Shown piece by piece: positions 16,756-25,434 of a DNA stretch of 32,431 bases (the first letter of the stretch is position 1; the number at the start of each line of letters is the position of its first letter). The notes under the pieces were generated by a model that did no database searches, was not told the origin of the DNA, and worked only from the letters and a program-made list of their open reading frames with translations. The translations under genes and the position numbers were made by a program. Source of the DNA: Chloroflexota bacterium (GTDB lineage: Bacteria; Chloroflexota; Anaerolineae; Anaerolineales; Villigracilaceae); contig JACQYE010000080.1 of the NCBI GenBank assembly GCA_016208355.1, positions 1-32,431 on the forward strand, in the 5' to 3' direction.

Positions 16756-17704
16756 TCGAGCCTTTCAATGCTTGTACCAGCCGGATCTGATCAATTTGCC
16801 CGGCATGGAAGACGTGACCGCTGGTCAGATCAACCAGCGTTGCTTCGGCCGGCGCGAATAGACCAGGATCAATATTATAAAACCCGCCTGCCTTTTTCAG
16901 GGTCTGGAGGAAAGGTTTCCCGTAACCGGGGCTTGTTGACGAGGGAAGAGCCTTTACCAACTCCGATAGTTCCTGATCCGTGGTTTCCTTGACGGACAAC
17001 CAGAAGCTGGAGGCGAAAATAACCATGTCATTCGTCTTGCCCAGCGAGGTCAAGTCGTCACCGGTAGGTGCAGCGACCGGGCAGCGTCCCACCCCACTGA
17101 TTGCCTTGTGCAGGTCGAATCCCAACTGGCGCAGTTTGTGCAACCCGGTCTCGACGGAACGTGCTGCAATCTGGGCTGAACCTGCCAGGCTGGAAGTAGG
17201 GGCTACCAGGACCGCGAGATGTTCAGCCTTGACCCCGCAGGCGGTTGCGAGGGAAATGCAGACGTCTTCGTCAGGCAAAGCAGGGGCCTCCAGAATCAGG
17301 ACAGCGCGTTCGGAAGTCTCACTGAAGGCGAACCCCTTTCCGACCTCCAACCTTTTGTTCAATAAACAGGCCGGACCCGAACCCATGGCGCGGTACTTCC
17401 CCATCTCCACCGGCCAGTGGGCAGCCTGGCTCAAGTAGCAGGCATCCAGGGGATGGTCGCTTTGGGTCACGACCCACACCCAGTGAATTCCTCCCACCTC
17501 TCCCATTTCCAGCCTGGCGCTCCCCAGGCCAGACATGCCGATTTTGGCCATCAACAAGCCTGCTTGTAATCCGCCAGCTGCCCTGACCCCGAAATCAAAG
17601 AGCAAGGTCCCACAATCCGCCTGATTGAAATGGATCCCGAACTGTTCTCTCCGGTCAATTGTTTGATGTAGTTCTTCCCAGGCACGCTCATTCAAATTCA
17701 TCAT
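16745..17704 (-). CDS. mch: Methenyltetrahydromethanopterin cyclohydrolase
   Basis: Mch interconverts 5,10-methenyl-H4MPT and 5-formyl-H4MPT in the cytoplasm. The 319-residue length is normal. Family landmarks include FGVRAAGGLQAGLLMAKIGM near the N-terminus, APTSSLAGSAQIAARSVETG in the middle, a VGRCPVAAPTGDD segment, and YGKPFLQTLKKAGGFYNIDP followed by LFAPAEATLVDLTSG at the C-terminus. The start codon lies inside the end of fhcC (17-bp overlap), and the stop overlaps the ATP-grasp gene, which implies translational coupling. It feeds formyl-H4MPT to FhcD in the oxidative direction. Confidence 0.95.
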   Translation of the reverse strand: MMNLNERAWEELHQTIDRREQFGIHFNQADCGTLLFDFGVRAAGGLQAGLLMAKIGMSGLGSARLEMGEVGGIHWVWVVTQSDHPLDACYLSQAAHWPVEMGKYRAMGSGPACLLNKRLEVGKGFAFSETSERAVLILEAPALPDEDVCISLATACGVKAEHLAVLVAPTSSLAGSAQIAARSVETGLHKLRQLGFDLHKAISGVGRCPVAAPTGDDLTSLGKTNDMVIFASSFWLSVKETTDQELSELVKALPSSTSPGYGKPFLQTLKKAGGFYNIDPGLFAPAEATLVDLTSGHVFHAGQIDQIRLVQALKGSSDG

Positions 17705-18509
17705 AGACCAGAATCTCTCCTTTGCCCATTTCGAGGGGATCGCCCGTATAACGTTTTGGCGTCATCCGTGACCATTCCTCCGGAACATGGACGTTTATTT
17801 TTCCTAACATGACAAGACAGATCTTCAACCACTCGGTATCCGCCTCCCCGGCAGATTGAAAGCCGGGCAACATGCCGGATATCTTCCCGGCCACCAGGCT
17901 GCCGCGTTTCATACCGATCCCGGCGTATTTTCCCAACCGCCCTGCGCAAAGAAATGTACCGGCATTCATGCGCGCGGCGCAAAATTCACCGACATCCCCG
18001 GCCGCATAGATCAAACCGCGGCGCATCCCTGCCCCTGCTTCCCGCCCCGCATTTCCACCAATCAGAATTACCCCTCCAGTCATGCCGTCCTTCTCGCCGG
18101 GGGAATTCGCGCCGCACCAATCTCCCACATTGCCAGCGGCGCGGATCTGGCCTCCGTGCAGTGCGAGGCCGAGGCAGTCGGCGGCATTCCCCAGGATTTC
18201 AATCGTTCCACCGTTCATCTCTTCGCCCGTACCGTAACCCGCGTCCCCTTCGACCACCATCGTTCCAACACCCATGCACGTGCCGACGCGTTCCAGGTTG
18301 GAAGTCTCACCCCGCAAGCTCAGTCTGTCCTGACCTTTCGATGAACACCTCACGCGGCAAACATCCCCCAACCTGACCTGCCGCCCGGAGACAACCACCG
18401 GAAGGCGCTCGATCTCAGCCTTCGTCCGACCGAACACCGTCTCAGGCAAGATACCGGACAGGTCCACCTGGGATGAACCTACCGCCGGAAAATCGAGACA
18501 AACCCTCAA
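17688..18509 (-). CDS. fhcC: Formyltransferase/hydrolase complex subunit C (formylmethanofuran dehydrogenase C-like)
   Basis: This is the beta-helix structural subunit, 273 residues. The C-terminal two thirds consist of repeated turns with Gly-rich motifs such as GNVGDWCGANSPGEKDGM, GGNAGREAGAGMRRG and RLGKYAGIGMKRGSLVAG, the pattern of FmdC/FwdC and glutamate synthase GXGXG domains. In the bacterial complex it scaffolds FhcA, FhcB and FhcD. It ends inside mch and begins 2 bp after fhcD. The sequence gives no sign of damage. Confidence 0.93.
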   Translation of the reverse strand: MRVCLDFPAVGSSQVDLSGILPETVFGRTKAEIERLPVVVSGRQVRLGDVCRVRCSSKGQDRLSLRGETSNLERVGTCMGVGTMVVEGDAGYGTGEEMNGGTIEILGNAADCLGLALHGGQIRAAGNVGDWCGANSPGEKDGMTGGVILIGGNAGREAGAGMRRGLIYAAGDVGEFCAARMNAGTFLCAGRLGKYAGIGMKRGSLVAGKISGMLPGFQSAGEADTEWLKICLVMLGKINVHVPEEWSRMTPKRYTGDPLEMGKGEILVYDEFE

Positions 18510-18511
18510 GG

Positions 18512-19402
18512 TCAGGTCTCCTCCAGAATTTTATGCAGGTACAGGTGGAACGGCCCCCACTTTCCGCCATAGTTCCCTGCCGTGATGCGAATCACACCCG
18601 GCTGGCAAGCTGTCAGGAGCGCTGCCCGCATGGCCTTCTTCACAACCTCCTCGCTCAACCCATCTATCACCACTTCGTAGACAGCCAAAGCGTCCGGGGA
18701 GAGTTGAGTAGCCACCCGGCTGCGCAGCGTGGGGCAGTAGACTTCGTTCGTAGAGGCGCGCACGTTTTTATACTGTGAACCGGGCTTGCTCGGGCTGCGG
18801 CAAATACCGCCGGGAAAGGGTGCGATGGCACCCGGTACGGAACGCACGGCCTGCACGGCGCTTTCCGCGGCGCCCAAAAGTACTGACCTTTCCCGGCCGA
18901 TAATGATCAGGTTCCCACCGCCCACGCCCAGACCCAAACCAAAAGACTCTTCCACCACAAACTCGCCGTCAGCGACCGGGATACGCCAATAGCGCTGGTC
19001 GCCAAATTTCTTGCTGGCCTGGAAGCCATCGCCGAAATAACGCAGGCGTCCACCCACTTTGACAAATTTTTCGACCTGTAAGCCGTTAAAACAGGCGGAA
19101 GTCGCCGAAGGGAGTATCGCCTGCCCGATGCGCAGAAACAGGTGCTCCTCCAGCTTTTCCGGCGAATGGCTGAACAACAGGACAGCCTGGCCGGGACGCC
19201 CATCCGGCGTCTGATCGGGTGGCAGTGCGCCCTCCAGGCCAGATTCACAGGCGCAGCCGATGATCGAAAAAGCCAGTCCAGCCGCCGCCTCCGCTGCCTG
19301 CAATGCCAGCCGAGGGGTATCGGCGGTAATGACCAAACGGCTGACCCACATGGGGAATGCCTCGGCGAACGTATCCTCAATCAGGACACCTTTGATCTGC
19401 AT
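18512..19402 (-). CDS. fhcD: Formylmethanofuran:H4MPT formyltransferase (FhcD/Ftr)
   Basis: FhcD moves the formyl group between formyl-H4MPT and methanofuran or its bacterial analogue methylofuran. The 296 residues begin IKGVLIEDTFAEAFPMW, the conserved Ftr N-terminus. They continue with RLVITADTPRLALQAAEAA and the Ser/Thr/Cys-rich ILPSATSACFNGL block, followed by KFVKVGGRLRYFGDGF. Ftr proteins are about 295-300 residues, so it is full length. It overlaps the end of fhcA by 22 bp. In bacteria it is part of a stable complex with FhcA, B and C, as the gene order here predicts. Confidence 0.95.
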   Translation of the reverse strand: MQIKGVLIEDTFAEAFPMWVSRLVITADTPRLALQAAEAAAGLAFSIIGCACESGLEGALPPDQTPDGRPGQAVLLFSHSPEKLEEHLFLRIGQAILPSATSACFNGLQVEKFVKVGGRLRYFGDGFQASKKFGDQRYWRIPVADGEFVVEESFGLGLGVGGGNLIIIGRERSVLLGAAESAVQAVRSVPGAIAPFPGGICRSPSKPGSQYKNVRASTNEVYCPTLRSRVATQLSPDALAVYEVVIDGLSEEVVKKAMRAALLTACQPGVIRITAGNYGGKWGPFHLYLHKILEET

Positions 19403-20985
19403 GGCACCTCCAACATCCCCGCTATCGGTCCAAGCCCCAGAGCATAATGCTCCGGCTGGACAGTGACGATTTTAGATAAATTCCGCTGGATGAGGGGCAG
19501 TCGTTCAAAATCCCAGGCAGGTCTCACGACCAGGATATCCCCCTCGCCCAGTTGAACGATCCTGCCCTCCCGGACAACGATTTTCCCGCCTTTCATAACC
19601 CAGGCAGGCTGGGAGAACATTGCCTGTATATCAGCCTGCCTGCGATAGCAGCGAATATCGGCCCGCGCCCCAACCCCGAGATGACCGCGGTCCGACAGGC
19701 CGAGTGCCCGGGCCGGGCCCCAACTGGTCATGGCGAAGATTTCGCCCAAGGTATATTCACGCTTCACGGCAGCCAGACCGGTCTTCTTCGTAGCCGCCCT
19801 GTGAACCTGTTTCAAAGCTTCCCGGCGAGCCGCGCTGCTCATCAGCCAGGCGATCACTTGCGGATAGGCTGTGAAAGGTCCCCCATTGGGATGGTCGGTC
19901 GTCAGGAACATCCGCGCCGGGTCCGGGAAGCGCAATAAAAGTTCCAGCCCGGTAGCCCACTGGACTGCACTCGCCGGGCTCTTGGCCAGGTAGGCCAGGG
20001 GCAGGACACTGTTCCCGCCTTCCCCTTCCACCTGGCGGCTGATCCACGGCTGCCCGGTCGCGTTGCGAAGGTGACTCGCCGCGCTGGTATCCGCGGTGAC
20101 AGCCAGCGCTGTTCCAAACAAAACCTGTCCCACATCGAAAGTAAGCTGATGGTAAGGCTCGATGCAGCGGACGACCTGCCCGGCTGCTGAAGAATATCCG
20201 CATCCATCGTCGTCGCCATAGGCATAAAACTGGATGTGGCACAGGTGGGCACGCTGGCCATCCAGCACTCGCACCGTCTCGCAGAATGAGGCGGAATTCC
20301 CCGGTCGGCCGAGCTGACCGGCATGCAGGTGGACCGGGTGAGGCAGGCCCATTTCGTTGACAAGTTCCACCACCATGCGGATGATCTTGCGCTGCGTCAG
20401 GTCGCCCAGCCCGATCGATTCGTCCAGGCCGGGAGTCGGCCGGTTCGCTTTCCAGGCGATCCCGCCCCCGGGGTTGACCAGCTTGACCGCATAACCGCCA
20501 GATACCTGTAACAACCAGGAAAGCGTATCACGGATATTCCCCCGGTCACCGGCTGCCAGCGCCTTGAGCAGCAACAAATGATCGCCCATCAGGGTGTAGG
20601 TGCCGCGGTCCAGAACCTGCATACTCTCCAAATCAGCAAGAGTGGAGCGGGCAAACAACGGCGAACTGGCCGCGTCGAAAACCGTGGTATATCCCAAGCA
20701 CAGATAACGCTCGGCGGCTTCTTTTGCCGGAGGTGTCAGCAGGTCCAGCGCGGCCGCGTCAGGAAGGAGGAATCGACGCGCCGCATTAAGGCCGTAACCG
20801 GCAACGTGGGCGTGAATCTCCACCCCGGCCGGAGCGACGATCATGCCGCGCCCATCAATAACCTGCGGCTCGGCCCCCTCTTGTGGAGGGGCAATAATAC
20901 GCCCATTATCCAGCCATAGATCGCGCACTTCTCCATCAATGCCGTGCGCCGGGTCGTAAATTTCAGCGCCTCGGATCAGGATCAT
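19381..20985 (-). CDS. fhcA: Formyltransferase/hydrolase complex subunit A (amidohydrolase, FhcA)
   Basis: The 534-residue protein is an amidohydrolase-superfamily enzyme that hydrolyses formyl-methanofuran/methylofuran to formate. The binuclear metal site is visible in order: His58-x-His60 in VEIHAHVAG, a carboxylatable Lys168 in YAVKLVNPGG, His219/His221 in HPVHLHAGQLG, His250 in AHLCHIQFYAYG and Asp364 in FLTTDHPNGGPFT. It is homologous to FmdA/FwdA of methanogens. Its ATG overlaps the fhcB stop by 4 bp. With all ligands conserved it should be catalytically competent. Confidence 0.95.
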   Translation of the reverse strand: MILIRGAEIYDPAHGIDGEVRDLWLDNGRIIAPPQEGAEPQVIDGRGMIVAPAGVEIHAHVAGYGLNAARRFLLPDAAALDLLTPPAKEAAERYLCLGYTTVFDAASSPLFARSTLADLESMQVLDRGTYTLMGDHLLLLKALAAGDRGNIRDTLSWLLQVSGGYAVKLVNPGGGIAWKANRPTPGLDESIGLGDLTQRKIIRMVVELVNEMGLPHPVHLHAGQLGRPGNSASFCETVRVLDGQRAHLCHIQFYAYGDDDGCGYSSAAGQVVRCIEPYHQLTFDVGQVLFGTALAVTADTSAASHLRNATGQPWISRQVEGEGGNSVLPLAYLAKSPASAVQWATGLELLLRFPDPARMFLTTDHPNGGPFTAYPQVIAWLMSSAARREALKQVHRAATKKTGLAAVKREYTLGEIFAMTSWGPARALGLSDRGHLGVGARADIRCYRRQADIQAMFSQPAWVMKGGKIVVREGRIVQLGEGDILVVRPAWDFERLPLIQRNLSKIVTVQPEHYALGLGPIAGMLEVPCRSKVS

Positions 20986-22121
20986 ACTCGAGGTCCCTCT
21001 GAGGCCAGGTCTGCCAGGATTGCATTGGCTGTAGGTCGCTCCATCGGCATGATAGGCTGAAGTGCAATTGGGACACCGTCCAGGCGCTGAACCTGCCCCG
21101 AGACATCAATTCCCGCTTGAGCGACCGGTAACCAGTCATGCGGCCTCCAGGAGGGTGCCAGCGGGTCAAGCAGGATTGTCCTGTTCTTTTCAAGCCTGGC
21201 AAACGTCTGTTCGGAGAAGTGCCTGGGCCGCCCGATGAGCAGGCAGAGGTCAGGCCAATCCATCTGAATAAGCCTCTCTGCCTGCCATCTGCGCGGAGAA
21301 TAGCCGACACTCTTGGCCTTGAAGCGCACATTAGGAGGAAATCCGGTTGCAAACAGAAGTGTTTCCACCACTCCAGTATTATTGGATGCCAATGAAAGAT
21401 ATTGTGCATACCATCGTCCCGTGCGGTTGAGGTCATTCAGCCAGAGCAGGAATTCAGTCGTCACGGGTAAACCCGCTTCCAGCCACTTGGGACCGAAGAA
21501 GACCACCCCGGAAGTAGCTTTCTGGATCTGGGCGGCAATGTCGGTATAGAAGTCTGGAATATTCTCCCCCCTCTCCTCGTTCCCCAACCGGAGCCAGCGA
21601 ATGGCTTCGAGAGGGTCCGGCGGATCGAGAAAGATGGCCTGCGAGAGAAGGTTCTTTTGGATCATCTCGCCCAGGCGAGGGTGCGACTGTCCAGGTTCTA
21701 CCCCGCACAGCACCACCTGTTCGAGGTTGCGCAACTCGCCCAGAGTTCCGGTCAGGAAACCCGCCGTCTTCATAGCCAAAGCAAACATGCTGCCAGTGTA
21801 TTCCTCTGCGCAGGTCAAGATGGCGGAGAACTTTTTCGAGAATCGGATGGCGCCTTCAACCGCTTCCCGGTCCAAGTCAGCTGAGAGCACCACAAGCAGC
21901 CTGCTCGCTGCCTCCAATGAAAGACGCACCGCCTGTAAAGCAGTCCTTGTCTGGGATTGTTTCCTTGAGGCAGACAAACCTGAAATCGCATTTGCATAAC
22001 CCATCTGGCCTTTCTCGCACGGTGGGCTGAAATCGGCCAGCCGACCTCCGTCAATGGTCAGACGGAGGTCGGTGCAATGCAGGCTGCAGAATGGACAAGT
22101 TGTCCGCAGTTCTTCACCCAT
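20982..22121 (-). CDS. fhcB: Formyltransferase/hydrolase complex subunit B (formylmethanofuran dehydrogenase B-like)
   Basis: The 379-residue protein is homologous to the Mo/W subunit of formylmethanofuran dehydrogenase. Cys9, Cys12, Cys16 and Cys35 form the N-terminal pattern CX2CX3CX18C that holds a [4Fe-4S] cluster in archaeal enzymes. The region where archaeal proteins carry the metal-binding Cys/Sec, just before a conserved TLGE motif, reads EEYTGSMFALAM here, with no Cys at the equivalent position by my manual alignment. This fits the bacterial non-redox Fhc complex. The ATG at 22121 is preferred over a TTG at 22139 because a GGGAAG site lies upstream of it. The gene begins 23 bp after the preceding binding-protein gene. 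Confidence 0.88.
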   Translation of the reverse strand: MGEELRTTCPFCSLHCTDLRLTIDGGRLADFSPPCEKGQMGYANAISGLSASRKQSQTRTALQAVRLSLEAASRLLVVLSADLDREAVEGAIRFSKKFSAILTCAEEYTGSMFALAMKTAGFLTGTLGELRNLEQVVLCGVEPGQSHPRLGEMIQKNLLSQAIFLDPPDPLEAIRWLRLGNEERGENIPDFYTDIAAQIQKATSGVVFFGPKWLEAGLPVTTEFLLWLNDLNRTGRWYAQYLSLASNNTGVVETLLFATGFPPNVRFKAKSVGYSPRRWQAERLIQMDWPDLCLLIGRPRHFSEQTFARLEKNRTILLDPLAPSWRPHDWLPVAQAGIDVSGQVQRLDGVPIALQPIMPMERPTANAILADLASEGPRV

Positions 22122-22144
22122 TGTTGATAAACTTCCCAAGTGCT

Positions 22145-23416
22145 TTAGGGTGTGACCTGGAATTGGGTCAGAATCGCATGATCAACGGATGCCTTTGCCT
22201 GATCAAGCGCCTCCTGGGGAGTGGCAACGCCCAGTTCGACCTGCTCAACGGCATTCCGCAGGGCAAGGTCGCTGTTTCCAAACGCTGAAAAAATCGGGAT
22301 TGAGAAGGCGTAGGGGAGCGAATCAAGCGCTGCCTGGCGCAACGGATTATCGGTGATCAGGCTCTCGATCTCAGGCCAATTCAGCGCATCCTCATAGATC
22401 GGGATGTAGCCAGTATGGCCTGTCAGGTAGATCGAACTATCCTCGGAAACCATGAATTTCACGAATTCCCAGGAGGCCGCAGTGAGACGTGAATCGTCAT
22501 TCTTGAATATTACCAGACTGCCTCCGCCCAACGGAACCTTGCGAACCGCGCCGACAGCCGGGAACATGGTCGTTCCCACCGAGAAGGTCGCGCCGGACTG
22601 TATGCTGCCGGCCAGGGAGGTCGAACCCAGCATCATCCCCAGCTTGCCAGCCAGGAAGTCGGAGAGAGCTTCTTCATGCTGGTTGATAGGCATGACCTTG
22701 TAGGTATTGACCCAATCACCCCACATCTGTAACATGGCGACCGCTTCTGGACTGTTATACAGGAAAAAAGTGCTCAAATACCAATGCGTATCATCGCGAG
22801 TATTCAAGCCCCATTGTGTAGGATCGCCACCGGTGTCAGGCCGGATGGTCAAGGCCTGGGCGGCAGCCAGAAGTTCTTCCACGGTCTGGGGTGGGGAGTC
22901 CGGATCCAACCCCGCAGCCATGAACAGGTCCCGATTGTAGTACAGGATTGGAACGGAGTTATTGAAGGGCATACTCCATAAGACCCCACCTGAAGTGTTG
23001 TAGTCCCAAAAAGCGGAACGAATCGCTTGTGAGGCGAAGCTTTCATCACTGGCAATAAAGTCACTCATCGGCAGGATGGCATCGCTGCCGCCCAAGAGCG
23101 GTGCGCCACCCAGTTGGGCGATGTTTGGCAGCGTTCCGCCAGCGATGGCGCTGTACACCTTGGCCATGGCAGTGGTGTAATCCCCCTGGTATGTCCCAAC
23201 GACTGTAATCCCCGGATGCCCGGCGTTGAACTGGCGGACAAGTTCCTCGATTGCCTCGCCGCTGTCACCTCCCAGCGCATACCAGAATTCCAAGGTGATA
23301 TTCCCATCCTCATCTACGCTACCACCCCCACCAGCGCCCGTCTGCTCCCCTCCATTGCTAGCGGAAAACAGCAGGACGGTCAGGAGCAGGAAAACCAACC
23401 AATGTCTGTTTCTCAT
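22145..23416 (-). CDS. CUT1-type ABC transporter substrate-binding protein
   Basis: This extracellular solute-binding protein (family 1, UgpB/MalE-like) has 423 residues. A hydrophobic signal (HWLVFLLLTVLLFSAS) is followed by a Gly-rich linker. The binding fold opens with ITLEFWYALGGDSGEAIEEL, typical for glycerol-3-phosphate/oligosaccharide binding proteins. The position where a lipobox Cys is expected after LLFSA is Ser, so lipid anchoring is doubtful. It should serve the two permeases encoded farther upstream, from which it is separated by a carbamoyltransferase gene. The carbohydrate-like ligand is not identifiable. Confidence 0.88.
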   Translation of the reverse strand: MRNRHWLVFLLLTVLLFSASNGGEQTGAGGGGSVDEDGNITLEFWYALGGDSGEAIEELVRQFNAGHPGITVVGTYQGDYTTAMAKVYSAIAGGTLPNIAQLGGAPLLGGSDAILPMSDFIASDESFASQAIRSAFWDYNTSGGVLWSMPFNNSVPILYYNRDLFMAAGLDPDSPPQTVEELLAAAQALTIRPDTGGDPTQWGLNTRDDTHWYLSTFFLYNSPEAVAMLQMWGDWVNTYKVMPINQHEEALSDFLAGKLGMMLGSTSLAGSIQSGATFSVGTTMFPAVGAVRKVPLGGGSLVIFKNDDSRLTAASWEFVKFMVSEDSSIYLTGHTGYIPIYEDALNWPEIESLITDNPLRQAALDSLPYAFSIPIFSAFGNSDLALRNAVEQVELGVATPQEALDQAKASVDHAILTQFQVTP

Positions 23417-23452
23417 CGTACACCTTGCCTTTCTACTCCAAAGCGCTAATAG

Positions 23453-24511
23453 CTACATGACCAGCGCCATGACTGCCTTCTGGACGTGAAGCCGGTTCTC
23501 GGCCTCATCGAAAGCAGCCGAAAGCCATCCGCTGCCGGTAGTCCTGTCAATTACTTCGTTGGCAACCTCGAAGCCGCGGTCGCATGGCAGGCAGTGCAGG
23601 TAAATGGCGTGTTTGTCGGCTGTGTCCATGATTCCGGGTGTGCATATCCAATCCTTGTGCTGATCGAAGATCGCCTGGGTCTTCTTGGAGTCTGATTCGC
23701 CCACCGGCGGCTGGAAGATCGGTGTGGCGCACCAGGCTTTCGGGTAGACCACATGAGCGCCCTGGATGCCGTCCTCGAAATCGTTGGTGATACGGAAGGA
23801 ACCACTGCTTGCTTCTGCGTATTGGTTGCACTGTGCCAGGATTTTGGAGTCCAGTTCCATTCCTTTTGGGTGCGCCAGGGTGACTTCCATCCCCATCATT
23901 GTGGCGTACAAGATGGCAGACTGGGGCACGGCGCGCGGCTTGTGCACGCTGGGCGAGTACGCCCAAGACATGGTGTATTTGATGCCCTTATAGCCGCCAA
24001 ACTTCTCCTTGACCGTCAAGGTGTCTGCCAATCCCTGGAAGGGGTGATAGATGTCATCTTCCATATTGAGTACCGGTACATCCGACCAGCGGGCGAATTC
24101 TTCCAGCATGGCATGCGCACCGCCATATTCCCAGTCAACCGGATCCCCATAGCAACGGATGGCGATGGCATCCCCCATTCGATCGAGAACACGCGCCACG
24201 TCTGAAACGCGCTCGGTTGAGTAGGCTACCTCACGCCCTTCCATGGCCGGACGGTAGATCTTGTCAGGGTCCAGGTAATGGGCATGACCGCCGAGTTGGG
24301 TCATTCCGGCTTCGAAGGAGTTGCGCGTGCGCAAAGATTGGTTGTAGAAGATCATGAAGAGGGTCTTGGCGCGCAGCAGATCATCGTGCAGCCTGCCTTT
24401 GGCGCGGTCCATCTTCAACTCTTGCGCCAGTTCCAACACTTGCTCGATCTCCTCACGGCTGAAATCGGTTTCCGCCAGGAAGTCCCGGCCACGAAAAGAG
24501 GTTGTCTTCAT
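23453..24511 (-). CDS. Ornithine/N-acetylornithine carbamoyltransferase-family enzyme
   Basis: The 352-residue enzyme transfers a carbamoyl group, or phosphorolyses a carbamoyl compound in the reverse direction. The carbamoyl-phosphate loop is SLRTR (59-63, where ornithine enzymes have STRTR). HPFQGLAD lies at 156-163 and HCLPCDRG starts at His306. The TMSWAYSPSVHKP and VTLAHPKGMELD segments resemble N-acetylornithine carbamoyltransferase and the YgeW group more than classical ArgF. The context is transport and N-glycoside genes with no other arginine genes, which argues for a catabolic or special role. The second substrate is open. The gene interrupts the CUT1 transporter, lying between permease and binding protein. 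Confidence 0.82.
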   Translation of the reverse strand: MKTTSFRGRDFLAETDFSREEIEQVLELAQELKMDRAKGRLHDDLLRAKTLFMIFYNQSLRTRNSFEAGMTQLGGHAHYLDPDKIYRPAMEGREVAYSTERVSDVARVLDRMGDAIAIRCYGDPVDWEYGGAHAMLEEFARWSDVPVLNMEDDIYHPFQGLADTLTVKEKFGGYKGIKYTMSWAYSPSVHKPRAVPQSAILYATMMGMEVTLAHPKGMELDSKILAQCNQYAEASSGSFRITNDFEDGIQGAHVVYPKAWCATPIFQPPVGESDSKKTQAIFDQHKDWICTPGIMDTADKHAIYLHCLPCDRGFEVANEVIDRTTGSGWLSAAFDEAENRLHVQKAVMALVM

Positions 24512-24543
24512 AAATGTACTCCTTTACCTTGAAATGATGAAAT

Positions 24544-25434
24544 TTAGATGTCTTTTAACCCGGTGCTGGCCATGCTTTCCACAAAAGTTTTTTGCACCAG
24601 GAAATAAATCAGGATCACAGGAACAGAGATCAGCACTGCCGCAGCCATGTACAGACCCCACTGTGTCCCCCCCTCTCCACTGACAAAGTAACGCAGCCCG
24701 ATCTGCAGGGTGCGCATATCATCGCGGTTGGTGACGATCAATGGCCACAGGTAGGAATTCCAGTTGCCCATAAAGGCGAATAGCGCCTGGGAAGCAAGGA
24801 TGGGTTTACACAATGGCAGAAGGATCTGAACCAGAAAACGGAAACGACCGCAGCCATCCAAAATGGCAGCCTCTTCCAGTTCGCGCGGGACGGTCCGGAA
24901 GGATTGACGGATCATGAATACCCCAAAGGCATTGGCGAGAAACGGAACGATCAGTGCCTGGTAGTGGTCAATCCAGTTTAGGCTGCGCATGATAAGGTAA
25001 GAAGGCACCAGAGTAACCTGGCTGGAGATCATGGTAGTGCTCAGGAAAAGAAGGAACATGGTGTTCTTGCCTTTGAAATTCATGCGGGCAAAAGCGAAGG
25101 CAGCCAGGACACACGCGGTCAACTGCCCAATGGTTACCGATACGGCCACGATGGTACTGTTCAGGAAATAGCGTCCAAAAGGGGCCTCCTGCCAGACATC
25201 CAGGTAGTTTTCCCACTGCGGCTGCTGCGGAATCCACGTAGGAGGATAGGCGAAGACCTCGGTCTGGCCCTTTAGGGAGGTGACGATCATCCAAATGAAT
25301 GGGACCATGACAGCCAGTGCGAGTAAGATGACAACCACATACCAGAGCAGGTCCAAGGCAAGTTTCTGGAAACGCGGCCAGTTCATTTTTCCAGATTTTG
25401 AGAATCGGGAGGTCCGTGCAGAAGCGTCATTCAT
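24544..25434 (-). CDS. CUT1-type ABC transporter permease (MalG/UgpE-like)
   Basis: The 296-residue inner-membrane protein has six predicted helices. The conserved EAA coupling loop reads LEEAAILDGCGRFRFLVQILLP at about residues 196-217; the N-terminal region has the typical FIWMIVTSLK. The ATG at 25434 follows a GGAAGG Shine-Dalgarno and overlaps the end of the partner permease by 8 bp. A slightly more upstream start would add six residues and lacks such a site. It forms the channel with the MalF-like protein. No dedicated ATPase gene is nearby. Confidence 0.9.
   Translation of the reverse strand: MNDASARTSRFSKSGKMNWPRFQKLALDLLWYVVVILLALAVMVPFIWMIVTSLKGQTEVFAYPPTWIPQQPQWENYLDVWQEAPFGRYFLNSTIVAVSVTIGQLTACVLAAFAFARMNFKGKNTMFLLFLSTTMISSQVTLVPSYLIMRSLNWIDHYQALIVPFLANAFGVFMIRQSFRTVPRELEEAAILDGCGRFRFLVQILLPLCKPILASQALFAFMGNWNSYLWPLIVTNRDDMRTLQIGLRYFVSGEGGTQWGLYMAAAVLISVPVILIYFLVQKTFVESMASTGLKDI

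Noticed and set aside
15892-16992. 366-codon open frame on the plus strand
   Set aside because: It is antisense to the ATP-grasp gene and mch, both with conserved motifs; its composition is a shadow of those genes.
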